This document shows positions 25,659 through 34,563 of a stretch of DNA of 64,000 nucleotides, in pieces. Origin of the DNA: Oscillatoriophycideae cyanobacterium NC_groundwater_1537_Pr4_S-0.65um_50_18 (GTDB taxonomy: Bacteria; Cyanobacteriota; Cyanobacteriia; Elainellales; Elainellaceae); the NCBI GenBank assembly GCA_016208305.1, contig JACQYI010000009.1, forward strand, positions 124,001 to 188,000, given 5' to 3'. The notes under the pieces were generated by a model that saw only the letters and a program-made list of their open reading frames with translations, did not search any database and had not been told where the DNA came from. Both the position numbers and the translations under genes were made by a program. How positions within the stretch are numbered: the stretch's first letter is position 1; each line of letters opens with the position of its first letter.

Positions 25659-26825
25659 ATGTTATTCACAAGCATAAGAGCACTATTATCATTAATCGAT
25701 CGCTCGAAAAGTAAGGCGTTGGCAGCCAATGTGTCCACGCCTATGTCCGCCAGTAATGAGTCAATTTTCATCGGTCAGTCTATCCCTCTCCATGCGCTCC
25801 CTAAGCCAGCGTCTGTCGTTTGCTGCACCGTTGCGACGGAGACGGATTGGAGATGGTTTGCTGATGAATTTCCTGCCGAAAAGATTAATTGGTATTTTAC
25901 CTACTGCAAATCGACAGGTATCCTCAAAAAACTGATCAAACGCCCTGACTTAGCTAAGGTTTACTCTAGTCTTCAAGCCGTCAAGCTCGCCAAAGAAAAA
26001 AATGCCGATCTTTTGATTAGCCATGAGGCAGAGCTAACCTTCTGGTGTGCTTTGTTTGGCAAGCTTTTGGGCATGAAAACAGAGCATATCGCTTATGCGT
26101 TTAACTACCCGTTCATACCTAACTTTTTTCGGCGTCTCGTCATGACGCAAGCTCTAGATGGCGTGAGTCATTTCTTCGTTTCTTCGGGTGTGGAAAAACG
26201 GCTTTATCAGCAGTACTTTAAGATACCCGCAGATAAAATCGACATTCAACTTTGGAAAATGGGCGATATTGGCTATGCACCGGAAGAACCTGTAGAACCC
26301 GGAGACTATATCTGCGCTTTGGGGCAGTATGGTCGTGACTATGCAACGCTAATGGCGGCAATGGAAAGATTGCCTGATATTCATTTAATTGTGGTTGCTA
26401 AACCTCACAATGTGGCACATCTTAGCGTTCCACCAAACGTTAAACTCCTGACGAATGCTGAAGGAGACTATGTGATGAACATCTTGAAGTTTTCCCGCTT
26501 TATGGTGCTGCCGCTAGCCAACTCTGAGATGCCCGCAGGTCATATCACCCTAGTCTCCGCCATGAAATTGGGTAAGGGCGTGGTCATCACTCACTCTAGC
26601 GGCATTATCGACTACATCCAGGATGGCTACACTGCATTAACTTACGAAGCTGCTGATGTAGATTCTCTGACTCAAGTTTTGCGCGATCTCTGGAATGATC
26701 CGCATCAGTCTCAGCGCCTTGGAGAAAATGCAAAGCAGTTTGCTGAAGAGCACTGTTCGGAAGCGTCTGCCGTTAAGCACCTCCAGACTCTTCTGACTCA
26801 AAGAGGTCTACTGAGCGGTCTTTAG
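25659..26825 (+). CDS. GT-B glycosyltransferase (group 1-like)
   Basis: A 388-residue protein of the GT-B fold. The N-terminal half is an acceptor-type domain (SVVCCTVATETDWRWFADEF...INWYFTYCKS). The C-terminal half is a nucleotide-sugar domain with YICALGQYGRDYATLMAAM, HLIVVAKPHN, VKLLTN and the conserved C-terminal block LPLANSEMPAGHITLVSAMKLGKGVVITHSSGIIDYIQDG, in which E and the following G/S residues usually contact the sugar nucleotide. A final LGENAKQFAEEHCS helix is standard for GT4-like enzymes. No signal peptide, so it is cytoplasmic. Donor and acceptor unknown. It stands alone between a long gap and a strong terminator. Confidence 0.87.
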   Translation: MLFTSIRALLSLIDRSKSKALAANVSTPMSASNESIFIGQSIPLHALPKPASVVCCTVATETDWRWFADEFPAEKINWYFTYCKSTGILKKLIKRPDLAKVYSSLQAVKLAKEKNADLLISHEAELTFWCALFGKLLGMKTEHIAYAFNYPFIPNFFRRLVMTQALDGVSHFFVSSGVEKRLYQQYFKIPADKIDIQLWKMGDIGYAPEEPVEPGDYICALGQYGRDYATLMAAMERLPDIHLIVVAKPHNVAHLSVPPNVKLLTNAEGDYVMNILKFSRFMVLPLANSEMPAGHITLVSAMKLGKGVVITHSSGIIDYIQDGYTALTYEAADVDSLTQVLRDLWNDPHQSQRLGENAKQFAEEHCSEASAVKHLQTLLTQRGLLSGL

Positions 26826-26837
26826 CCAAACGGCTCT

Positions 26838-26880
26838 GAAGAAGCCCTCGATCGTCAAGCGATCGAGGGCTTCTTCTTTT
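26838..26880 (+). terminator. intrinsic terminator of the glycosyltransferase gene
   Basis: 17-bp perfect stem GAAGAAGCCCTCGATCG/CGATCGAGGGCTTCTTC (26838-26854, 26860-26876), loop TCAAG, then TTTT. Confidence 0.92.
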
Positions 26881-26883
26881 AAA

Positions 26884-26906
26884 GGCTCTGCAAAGCTTTC
26901 AGAGCC
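26884..26906 (-). terminator. terminator of the FHA-reductase gene
   Basis: Stem GGCTCTG/CAGAGCC. Read on the minus strand it is followed by TTTAAAAG. It lies just past the stop codon at 26928. Confidence 0.55.
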
Positions 26907-26927
26907 AACTTCTAGGTTGATTTATCC

Positions 26928-28508
26928 CTAAGCCTCTACAACCAGGCGATCGACTGGACGAGCAATGCAGCATAGAATATAGCCCGCTGCGCGATCGGCA
27001 TCACTGAGTGCGATCGGCTGGCCTTCATACTGAACTTGACCTTCTCGGGCTAAGACCTTGCAAGCTCCGCAGGAACCCACCCGACAAGCGTTCCGAATGC
27101 TGATGCCCTCTTGTTCTGCGAGTTCCAAAACAGAGGTATTACCATCGGCTGGAACGCTGCGATCGGAATTAGCAAATTTCACGAGAGGGGCAACTTTAAT
27201 TGCAGCATTACCCCCAGCGGGATTGGTTAACAGCTCAGGTGAAGACTTACTTTGACCATTGCGGCTGGTCGCAGCCATTGCCGGAGCTGGTGCAGTCTTA
27301 GCCACTGCCGCTCTATTAGCGGTGGGTGCTTGATTCACGCCGCTGATGGTGGCAGTGGCTGGCTCTTTGATGGCAGCCGTCTTACCAGCGGGCTTGCCGC
27401 CAAAGCTCTCTTGCTTGTATTGCTGCATGGGAAAGTTAACGGATTCTAACAGAGACTTAAAGGTTGTCACAAATCCATCAGGCCCACAGGCATAGACAGC
27501 GCGATCGAGCAGATCAGGCACCACCACATGCAGCATTGATTTAGAAATCCGTCCCGTTAGCCCCATCCAAGAATGTCTGGCAGAAGGCTGAGTAGTGGTG
27601 ATGGCTAGCCGGAAATTCGGCATTTGTGCCGACATCAGCGCTAGCTCTTCGCGGAAAATAATGTCTTCAGGTCGGCGGGCGCTGTGGAGAAACACAATGT
27701 CGCTATCTGCCAAGGTATCCTGTACCCAACGCGACATCGACATCATGGGCGTAATACCGCTACCTGCCGAAATCAGCAGCATTTTAGGAGGTAGGTCGGG
27801 CAGACAGGTAAAGTGTCCGAGGGGAGTTCCAATCAGCTTTACCCGATCGCCTACTTTAAAGGAGCTATGGAGCCAGCTAGAAACCAGTCCTGGACGAGCT
27901 GGATCGGAAGCTTCTCGTTTTACGGTGAGATTAATGGAATAGGGGCGAGTAGGCGATGAAGAAATAGAGTAGGGGCGCAAAATGGGCTTGCCGTCAATCT
28001 CGACCTCTATGTTGACAAACTGCCCCGGCTTGTAATTAAACAGCATGGGCGGTTCTGCAACAAAGCAAAACGTCTTCACATCCGGCGTTTCGTCAATAAT
28101 ACGGCAACAGCGCACCTGCAAATCTCCGGTTGACCACGGTTGTTCTATAGCAGGAATTGATGAGCCTGTATTAGATACGGCGAGAGAGGGTGGCTCCATC
28201 TCCTCAACGTGAATATAGGTTTCTCCAATTTGGAGTAAGTCTCCTACCCGTAGCGATCGCTTATCGTTGGGTTCTAAAATCTCTCCATTGAGTGATGACC
28301 CCGAAGTACTGCCATCATCTATAAAGTAGTAGGTGTCATCCTGGTAAAGAATTTTTCCATGAACCCGACTGACTTCTTGAGCTGATAGTACAAGGTCGCA
28401 GGTCGCATATCTACCGATTACCCACTCTAACTGCTCAGGATGAGTCTGGGTAAGGATATGAGTTCCAAACTCTTGTTGCTCAAAGTTTACTGACTTAAGT
28501 TTCAGCAT
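26928..28508 (-). CDS. FHA domain - flavin/NAD(P)H oxidoreductase - [2Fe-2S] ferredoxin fusion
   Basis: 526 residues from ATG 28508 (GGGAG upstream; the frame is open to 28553). An FHA phosphothreonine-binding domain occupies about 26-97, with G32-R33, S47-R-V-H50 and N74-G in the usual places. A ferredoxin-NADP reductase-type unit follows: RPYS at 178-181 binds flavin, SAGSGITPM at 247-255 and YACGPDGF at 339-346 bind NAD(P)H. An Ala/Thr/Lys-rich linker (about 370-445) leads to a plant-type [2Fe-2S] domain with C475, C480, C483 and C513/514. The reductase-ferredoxin order matches Hcr- and CbaB-like one-electron transfer chains; the FHA part is unusual. The kinase two genes upstream is the likely source of its phospho-partner. 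Soluble. Confidence 0.93.
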   Translation of the reverse strand: MLKLKSVNFEQQEFGTHILTQTHPEQLEWVIGRYATCDLVLSAQEVSRVHGKILYQDDTYYFIDDGSTSGSSLNGEILEPNDKRSLRVGDLLQIGETYIHVEEMEPPSLAVSNTGSSIPAIEQPWSTGDLQVRCCRIIDETPDVKTFCFVAEPPMLFNYKPGQFVNIEVEIDGKPILRPYSISSSPTRPYSINLTVKREASDPARPGLVSSWLHSSFKVGDRVKLIGTPLGHFTCLPDLPPKMLLISAGSGITPMMSMSRWVQDTLADSDIVFLHSARRPEDIIFREELALMSAQMPNFRLAITTTQPSARHSWMGLTGRISKSMLHVVVPDLLDRAVYACGPDGFVTTFKSLLESVNFPMQQYKQESFGGKPAGKTAAIKEPATATISGVNQAPTANRAAVAKTAPAPAMAATSRNGQSKSSPELLTNPAGGNAAIKVAPLVKFANSDRSVPADGNTSVLELAEQEGISIRNACRVGSCGACKVLAREGQVQYEGQPIALSDADRAAGYILCCIARPVDRLVVEA

Positions 28509-28555
28509 ATGGAGTCTCCCAGATTGCTTGTATGGAGTAGTGTGGTGTCTCAACT

Positions 28556-28612
28556 ATGCTGTTTATTTTCTGAAAAGCTTACGGTGCACACCTTTCAGAA
28601 AATAAACAGCAT
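28556..28612 (-). other. 20-bp inverted repeat inside the kinase-NapH-FHA cluster
   Basis: A perfect 20-bp stem (ATGCTGTTTATTTTCTGAAA at 28556-28575, complement at 28593-28612) with a 17-base loop lies between the NapH-like stop and the FHA gene start. There is no T tract on the minus strand, so I read it as an intercistronic RNA hairpin that could set different mRNA stability or act as an attenuator. Confidence 0.7.
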
Positions 28613-28680
28613 GCTTAGAACATGACCGCCTCACTTTTGAGGGAGGACTTTGGAAAAGTTGCGCTCAGAGGTAAGTTGAG

Positions 28681-30408
28681 TTAGCGCCGCCGTTTGTGAG
28701 GAGAAATAGAACGGGCGATCGTTCGATTGGTTGGTTTTTTGGCAACGGTTCTTGCCAGCGTTTCTGTATCTTCACTGACTGCCGATCGCGGTGTTGCAGC
28801 CTCCAAGAGTTCTGGGTTACTGGTTGCGATCGTCTGAATAGCGGTGAAGTGATCGGAATCCTGAATCTGGAGGTCTTGACGCAGCTTCTTGCAAAACTCA
28901 AAGCTTTGGGATGGATCGGTCACGCGCTGCTCTAGCAAGTCCTGCACCACGCCTGTATAAGTTTGTAAGCGAACCTGCTGCGAGACGCCCAGTAAGACTT
29001 TTGCCAAGGTGTAAACCTCGTTAGAGGTGAGTTCATCGAGAGAGCGTCCGTCCAGCAGCGTGGGATCGATCGGGAACTGCTGAAGCTGCTTCCGCAGACT
29101 GGTAGACATGCTCTCGCGGTTGTATTGGGCGTGGGTGCGGCTCAGGGTTCGATAAAGCCAAATTGCGCCTACCAAAACAATCAGTGCATTAAATCCTAGC
29201 AGCAGCAAGCTGGGCAAGCGGTTAAGCGAAGGACGCGCACCATACGAAAAGAACGTCCAGAATGATATAGCGGTGAATAGCGTGAAAACAACATGCTGAG
29301 CCTGTTCTGCTGAGGCGGGTTTCTTTCGCCATACGGTATATCTGCGATAGAGTTTCTCTAGAATCAATCCCCAGAACAATGTAATGGACAGCAGAACGAA
29401 GTACGTAATGAAGACTGCGATGAACTTAGGAATCGCGATAGATTGACCCTGAATGTAGAAGCCTGGATCAAAGACGCGGGAGAGCAAATCTCTCTCATGA
29501 GTCCATGCGCCCGTGAAATAATAGTCCCAGTTACCAGAGTAGAGGTAATAGTAGAAGTAAAAGGCGATGACCATGCCGAGATATCCATACTGCACCAAGC
29601 GCCGACCGGGTTTTCGTAGCTCTTGCCAGTAGGTTTTTTCCGCATCAATATCGATACAGGGTAGTTTACAGCCAACACAAGCACTGACCTCTTTCCCCGT
29701 CTTAGAATCGATTGTGCGGCACATCGATTGCGTCACACTTGGCTTTGGTGTTGTGTGAGCTTGGCTGCCCAGCAGCGATCGCGGCCCTGTGTAAATCATT
29801 TGCACCGGAGCCATAGGACAGAAGTAATTGCACCAGCTCTTTCCAGCATAAAGATAGCCGATGAGAATCGCAGAAACGATCGTGAATATCAAAAAGTAGC
29901 CCAGAGCTTTGTGATCGCCATTCACAAATAGAATCCGTAGTCCCAGCCCCAAAAAGAATAGCCCAAACTGCACATAGAGATGATTTTTCCCAAGCCAGGA
30001 ATTCTCACCGATCGTCACCAATTCATATCGCACTTCTTGAGTGGTTGGATTGACAATCTTGCGCTTCCGTTGAATCTTTAGGGCACGCGGAATTTGCGAC
30101 AAGAAGGAAAGGGGGCAAATGCGTCGCCAAAATTCATGTCCAAACACTAGCAAAATGAAGATACCCGCAGGCACAATCATCGCCCACCATATCAAGACAG
30201 TCATCGAGTAGGGTTCTTGGGGCAAGCAGGTTTCTCGAATCTTGACGCACTGCTCAAGATTGATGCGAAAGGGGCTAGCAAAATTGTCAGGTTGGGTAAA
30301 AGCTGGTGTGATCGGGTCATAAAATAAGGATGCAATCAGCACTAGCCAGCCTAACGTCAGGAGCCACCGAACTCGGTGCATTATCGGTTCCGAAACTTTG
30401 TTTAGCAT
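28681..30408 (-). CDS. NapH/CcoG-like [4Fe-4S] membrane protein
   Basis: A 575-residue inner-membrane protein with about 8 hydrophobic segments. It has the paired 'CP' signatures of NapH/NosR/RdxA-type quinol-linked electron carriers: RRICPL at 95-100 and WCNYFCPMAP at 192-201. A cytoplasmic cluster site follows (C230, C244, C247, C251; SACVGCKLPCIDID). That gives ligands for a single [4Fe-4S]. The N-terminal loop also carries C54 and C61. The last 150 residues are soluble, helical and of unknown role, ending in a basic RKRR-like tail. It is sandwiched between a Ser/Thr kinase gene and an FHA-flavin-[2Fe-2S] gene on the same strand. I infer electron transfer between that reductase and the membrane. 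TTG/ATG alternatives exist; ATG 30408 was kept. Confidence 0.88.
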   Translation of the reverse strand: MLNKVSEPIMHRVRWLLTLGWLVLIASLFYDPITPAFTQPDNFASPFRINLEQCVKIRETCLPQEPYSMTVLIWWAMIVPAGIFILLVFGHEFWRRICPLSFLSQIPRALKIQRKRKIVNPTTQEVRYELVTIGENSWLGKNHLYVQFGLFFLGLGLRILFVNGDHKALGYFLIFTIVSAILIGYLYAGKSWCNYFCPMAPVQMIYTGPRSLLGSQAHTTPKPSVTQSMCRTIDSKTGKEVSACVGCKLPCIDIDAEKTYWQELRKPGRRLVQYGYLGMVIAFYFYYYLYSGNWDYYFTGAWTHERDLLSRVFDPGFYIQGQSIAIPKFIAVFITYFVLLSITLFWGLILEKLYRRYTVWRKKPASAEQAQHVVFTLFTAISFWTFFSYGARPSLNRLPSLLLLGFNALIVLVGAIWLYRTLSRTHAQYNRESMSTSLRKQLQQFPIDPTLLDGRSLDELTSNEVYTLAKVLLGVSQQVRLQTYTGVVQDLLEQRVTDPSQSFEFCKKLRQDLQIQDSDHFTAIQTIATSNPELLEAATPRSAVSEDTETLARTVAKKPTNRTIARSISPHKRRR

Positions 30409-30428
30409 CTGGATGATTTCTCTCTACT

Positions 30429-30464
30429 TATGGGCAAGTATTTCTTTATGGGCAAGCATTTCTG
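30429..30464 (-). repeat. 18-bp tandem repeat between kinase and NapH-like genes
   Basis: Two adjacent near-identical copies of TATGGGCAAG(T/C)ATTTCTN lie in the 96-base gap. Either slippage or a duplicated protein/RNA-binding site. Confidence 0.5.
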
Positions 30465-30504
30465 AATGCTTATGTAACTTGCAAGTTCTGCGCGAGCTAA
30501 AAAT

Positions 30505-32373
30505 TTAGGGAATAGCGCGGGAACTAATTTGCCAGATTCGCAGTCGTTTATCTTGGTTAAATCCCACGAGATAGCGATGATTAGGGCCAAGGGCAACTGC
30601 AACATCCTGACCGCATTTGCTGGGCAACGTCGCCATCAGACTTCCTTTCGGACTCCAGACGCGAATATTGCCGTCATTGTGGACAGTTACAGCGTGCTGC
30701 TTTCCCAACAGCGTCGTCACAAGCTGGGCAGAATTTTCGGGAAATGCCCGCATCAAGCCTTCTTGCTGCAAATCCCAAACCAGGGTTCGATCTTCGCCAA
30801 AGCTAAACAGCGTGTGTTCATCCGCCATACGAAGGCTGACAATGGGCGCTTTATGTCCGGCAAAGGTGCGCCGGAGCTGTCCGGTGGGTAGATCCCAGAG
30901 CTGCAATTCATCTTGGGTACTGGCGCTAACCAGGCGATCGGAATTGCCCCCATAGGTCAGGGCAGTCACGGGGTGCGTGGTAGACAGCGTGTGTAAGGGT
31001 TCGCCAGTTTGCAAATTCCAAACTCGCAGGGTTCCATCTTCGCCACTGCTGGCGATCGATTGTCCATCGGGGCTAATGGCAATCGCAGCTACGGCTCCTG
31101 CATGCGCCTCAATGCTCCAGATGGGTTTACCGGAGGTCGTATCCCAAAGCCGCAGCGTCCGATCTTTACTGCCGCTGACCAATAGACGGCCATCTTGACT
31201 CACATCTAAAGCCGTTATGGTACCCGTATGCCCTGACAGGGTTTGGAGGGCGGCTCCGGTGGGCAGTGCCCAGAGATGCAACCCATAATCAGACTCTGCG
31301 GTGACTAAAAAGCGATTTTCGGGCGCAATCAACATACGATCGACACCTGAGGGCAGCGTCATGTCATGCACCAAGGTGATGTCTTTGTCTGAGCGAGAAA
31401 CAAAGTGCTCAGCTTGAGACAGCATTGCACCCGCTTGCTCAATTCGGCTAGAGCCGTACCATCCCCCCATGAGCAGCAGCGCTGCAACCGTCGGTTTCCA
31501 GAGCTGCCGGACTGACATCCTGCGCTTGGGAGGCCGCTGCTTGACAGGGGTCGATTTCAGAGCGGCTAAAACTTCAGCAGCATAGGCAAAGCGCAATCGC
31601 GGATGGCGTTGTACCATGCGACTAAGAATGGTGGCTAAGTGAGGGTCAATCGATCGCCCTTGCAAATGCACCTGCCAATCTAGCTCGCCTGAAATCGGAT
31701 CTTGCTGAAAATCCTGGGGGTGGATGCCCGTCATCATCTGAATGACGGATACGCCCAACGCATAGATATCACTGCCAAACTCTGCCATGCCGAGGAGCTG
31801 TTCATCCGGCATATAGCCTGGAGTTCCAATGGCCAGACCCGCACTAGCCGCATGGGTCTCAGAGGCCGAATGGGTTTCTGAGACAGAGCAAGCAGCGCCA
31901 AAATCGATTAAAACGATTGTATTTTTGCTGTAAATCAGATGACTTGGCTTGATATCTCGGTGAATCACCTGCTGAGCATGAATATAGTCCAATATGGGTA
32001 AGACTTGTTTCAATAAGCCGATCGCTGCTTCTGAGCTGAGATACTGTCCTTGAACGATCGCATCTCCCAGATTTTCGCCCTCAATGTATTCCTGAATTTG
32101 GTAAATCCATTCTTGCTCGCGGCAATAGGCATACAAAGTGGGAATTTGAGCATGGTTTTGCCCAAAGCGATCGAGGATTTGAGCCTCCGTTTCAAAGAGC
32201 TGTTGCGCCGTTTCTTCTGAAATCGCGCTGCTGGGCGATAGCTGGAAACGCTTGACGACGCACAGGGGATGACAGGGTAAATATTTATCCCGCGCCAAAT
32301 AGGTTTCGCTAAATCCACCAGATCCAAGTTTCTCTAGAATCAGATATCGGTCAGCTAAGAGTTGCCCAATCAT
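30505..32373 (-). CDS. serine/threonine protein kinase with C-terminal WD40 propeller
   Basis: About 622 residues from ATG 32373 (a TTG three codons earlier is the alternative). The kinase domain (about 10-275) shows the Gly loop G17SGGFSETY, K41, HRDIKPSH at 138-145, DFG at 157-159 and GTPGYMPDEQ. The HRD loop has His where the magnesium-binding Asn is normally found (position 145), which could reduce or alter activity. The activation loop carries a SETH(S)A repeat rich in Ser/Thr. After a hydrophobic segment (about 290-305), WD40 repeats fill residues about 335-620 and probably form a seven-bladed propeller outside the membrane or as a docking platform. It is first in a cluster with a NapH-like protein and an FHA reductase. 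Confidence 0.94.
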   Translation of the reverse strand: MIGQLLADRYLILEKLGSGGFSETYLARDKYLPCHPLCVVKRFQLSPSSAISEETAQQLFETEAQILDRFGQNHAQIPTLYAYCREQEWIYQIQEYIEGENLGDAIVQGQYLSSEAAIGLLKQVLPILDYIHAQQVIHRDIKPSHLIYSKNTIVLIDFGAACSVSETHSASETHAASAGLAIGTPGYMPDEQLLGMAEFGSDIYALGVSVIQMMTGIHPQDFQQDPISGELDWQVHLQGRSIDPHLATILSRMVQRHPRLRFAYAAEVLAALKSTPVKQRPPKRRMSVRQLWKPTVAALLLMGGWYGSSRIEQAGAMLSQAEHFVSRSDKDITLVHDMTLPSGVDRMLIAPENRFLVTAESDYGLHLWALPTGAALQTLSGHTGTITALDVSQDGRLLVSGSKDRTLRLWDTTSGKPIWSIEAHAGAVAAIAISPDGQSIASSGEDGTLRVWNLQTGEPLHTLSTTHPVTALTYGGNSDRLVSASTQDELQLWDLPTGQLRRTFAGHKAPIVSLRMADEHTLFSFGEDRTLVWDLQQEGLMRAFPENSAQLVTTLLGKQHAVTVHNDGNIRVWSPKGSLMATLPSKCGQDVAVALGPNHRYLVGFNQDKRLRIWQISSRAIP

Positions 32374-33169
32374 ATATATCAAAACCTCAGTACAGCCGTC
32401 CTGATGCAGAACTTAGTTCGGCATCAATTGTCTTGATAATGCGCTAGTCGTCAGTCATGCTTTATGTGACGGTTTTAAGGCGAGTGGGAAAATACGGGTG
32501 TAATCATCCCTCATGCCCCTCAGCGGCTTACGCCAGTAAAATCAACGAATTTGGTCAGAAGATAGAATGCAACGCCTGACGCTATAGAACCTGACGCTAC
32601 AGAACCTCATTTCATGACGGTGAGGCTTCTTTAGCCAGTTTCCTGCCCTTTGCTCATACCACTTATAGCAGTTAGAATGGATGACAATGTGATTCTAGTC
32701 ACACCTTCAAGCCAGTGGAGTTCACGCTCTCACTAATTGGAACCCTTGAAATAATTCTATTCCAATTAATTTTGTTTCGCCACTTTTGCTTGCAATCATT
32801 TTACTTGCGATCATCCGTAGTTACCCGTGAGGCATGGCTTCATCCGCCTATAAAATCAGCGATGCCCTTGTAATAGAGTGACCCATGATGGGCAAACAAG
32901 AGATAGCGGGGTAGGAGCAACCTTAAAAAGTAGTCGGTAACACAATTGATAGCGGCTTGGCTTGCCCCATCATGGCTACTATAAACTAATTTCTTAATTG
33001 GAACAAGTTCTAATAAAGCGTTCTAAGGAAAAAATCTATTTTGCAGCCTAACTCGAAGCATGACAGCCCCTACTCTGACCTGCTGATGACCTTCAGCCTC
33101 TTGTCTTGCAGGCACTCAAAGTTGAGGGAGAGGCGATCGCCTCTCCCTGAAGAAAATGGCCTAGCCCGC
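32374..33169. other. 796-base intergenic region
   Basis: No gene found on either strand. It should contain the promoter of the kinase-NapH-FHA cluster. A short direct repeat CCTGACGCTA(T/C)AGAACCT lies near 32575-32610. Otherwise nothing recognised. Confidence 0.5.
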
Positions 33170-34486
33170 CTATGTCGAGTAGGGCGTGGGTAAAAATACA
33201 TTCTTCGGGAGGGCGGCATGGCAGCCTTGCCGGATATCTACCACCTGCGTTACGCCAAAGTCTACTGCCACCGAAATGAGCGAGTAGGCTTCATCAGCCG
33301 TCATGCTCCGTTTGGTTTGCAGGAAGTTGAGCATCTGGTCAGCCGATTGCCGCATCGCTTTGTTGAGGTCTTCATTAAAGCCATGCGTGATCCAATGGGT
33401 TTCCGTTTCCAAGATAGGATTGGTGATGGGGAAGTCTTTAATCACAAAGATTTGCAGATAGGCATTCATCGAAGCCTCGATCGCCGTCCCCGAAAGCTCT
33501 GCATCGCCCTGGGCCATATGCGTGTCGCCCACATAGAAGTTTGCTCCACGATTGAAGACAGGGTAGTACATAGTCGCCCCTGCGCCATTTCGCCAGTTGT
33601 CAATGTTGCCGCCAAACGGCCCTGGTGGAATGCTGTTAATTCGCCCGCTCTCTTGAGGCGCTACTCCCATTACCCCAAAGTGAGGCCGCATAGGAATCGC
33701 CACCTTTGTTTTAATCACTTCCCGAGCGTTGGCATCGGGAGCCGTGATAAATCCTGGCGTGTCGTAGACGGGTCTGCCCTTAAAGTCGTAAGCAAAAGCA
33801 GGCTCAGCCAGATTGGCTTCAGCATCGATCTTGTAAATTGTGATCCGCTCTTTCTTGAAGCTGTCGTAGAGGTAGCCCCAGTTTGCCGCAATGTTACTGC
33901 CATAGGCGAGTCGAGGCTGGGTCTTCAGCACACGCACCATCAATGTGTCACCGACCTCAGCCCCTCGCACAGCGATCGGCCCTGTCATAATGTGAACCCC
34001 TGGCCCGCGATCGGTCACGCTTTCATAAACGGCTCTAACCCCATCATCCATCAGCAGGTCAGGTGCATCTCCAGCATGGTGGGTCAAGGCTTCTACATAA
34101 ACAATATCGCCGGAGTTAATCGTCATTACGGGCGGCAAGTCTTTGTCAAAGTAGCCCCAAAAGCAATTTTCGGGTGTGGCTTTCAAGACGTGAATATTGC
34201 CTGCATCGCGAATAGAGTCGGCGGCTTGCAGCGTTTGGGCTTTGGCTTCTTGGGGGTTGCGTAAGAAACCAACCATGTTAGTGCCCAGAGCCGTCGCAGC
34301 ACCCAGCGAAGTCAGGAAAACCCGTCGCGACTGCTTAGAGAGAAACTGGGAGGGATGATGAGCAGGGTTGTCTGATGCTTCTGGCTCTGCTGATGATAGC
34401 TCAGCGGAGCTACCCTTAGAACCGCAGTGGGGGCAAGCGTGAGAATGGGGGTGCGAAGGATCATGGGAGTCAGGGAACTCTGGCAT
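33170..34486 (-). CDS. Tat-exported acetamidase/formamidase family protein
   Basis: 438 residues. The N-terminal 45 residues are His/Ser/Pro-rich with HPHSHACPHCGS, a possible metal-binding tail. A Tat signal follows (SRRVFLTSLGAATALG, about 53-72). The FmdA_AmdA domain begins near residue 95 and includes INSGDIVYVEALTHHAGDAPDLL, TGPIAVRGAEVGDTLMVRVL, MRPHFGVMGVAP, PPGPFGGNIDNW, GANFYVGDTHMAQGDAELSGTAIEASM and a C-terminal QVVDIRQGCHAALPK. These zinc-type amidases hydrolyse small amides to ammonium and acid. Export with a folded metal site fits the Tat route. It is divergent from a response regulator and close to an ABC importer, suggesting use of external amides as a nitrogen source; that is inference. 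Confidence 0.93.
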   Translation of the reverse strand: MPEFPDSHDPSHPHSHACPHCGSKGSSAELSSAEPEASDNPAHHPSQFLSKQSRRVFLTSLGAATALGTNMVGFLRNPQEAKAQTLQAADSIRDAGNIHVLKATPENCFWGYFDKDLPPVMTINSGDIVYVEALTHHAGDAPDLLMDDGVRAVYESVTDRGPGVHIMTGPIAVRGAEVGDTLMVRVLKTQPRLAYGSNIAANWGYLYDSFKKERITIYKIDAEANLAEPAFAYDFKGRPVYDTPGFITAPDANAREVIKTKVAIPMRPHFGVMGVAPQESGRINSIPPGPFGGNIDNWRNGAGATMYYPVFNRGANFYVGDTHMAQGDAELSGTAIEASMNAYLQIFVIKDFPITNPILETETHWITHGFNEDLNKAMRQSADQMLNFLQTKRSMTADEAYSLISVAVDFGVTQVVDIRQGCHAALPKNVFLPTPYST

Positions 34487-34547
34487 ATTCTTGGGTCAGT
34501 GAATAAATGAATAGATTCACAGATATAGGAATAAGCCTCTATAGAAA

Positions 34548-34563
34548 TGTGTTCTAGATCACA
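34548..34563. promoter_or_regulatory. CRP-like binding site
   Basis: TGTGTTCTAGATCACA differs at one base from the CRP/SyCRP1 consensus TGTGA-N6-TCACA. It lies 62 bases before the amidase start, in the divergent region with the response regulator. The motif match is seen; cAMP control is inferred. Confidence 0.5.

Noticed and set aside
26928-28508. FHA-reductase as an ordinary ferredoxin-NADP reductase (petH)
   Set aside because: It has an FHA domain and a C-terminal [2Fe-2S] domain and lacks a CpcD-like linker domain, so it is not the photosynthetic enzyme.
33218-34264. 348-residue plus-strand open frame
   Set aside because: It is the antisense shadow of the acetamidase gene; no ribosome-binding site and no recognisable domain.
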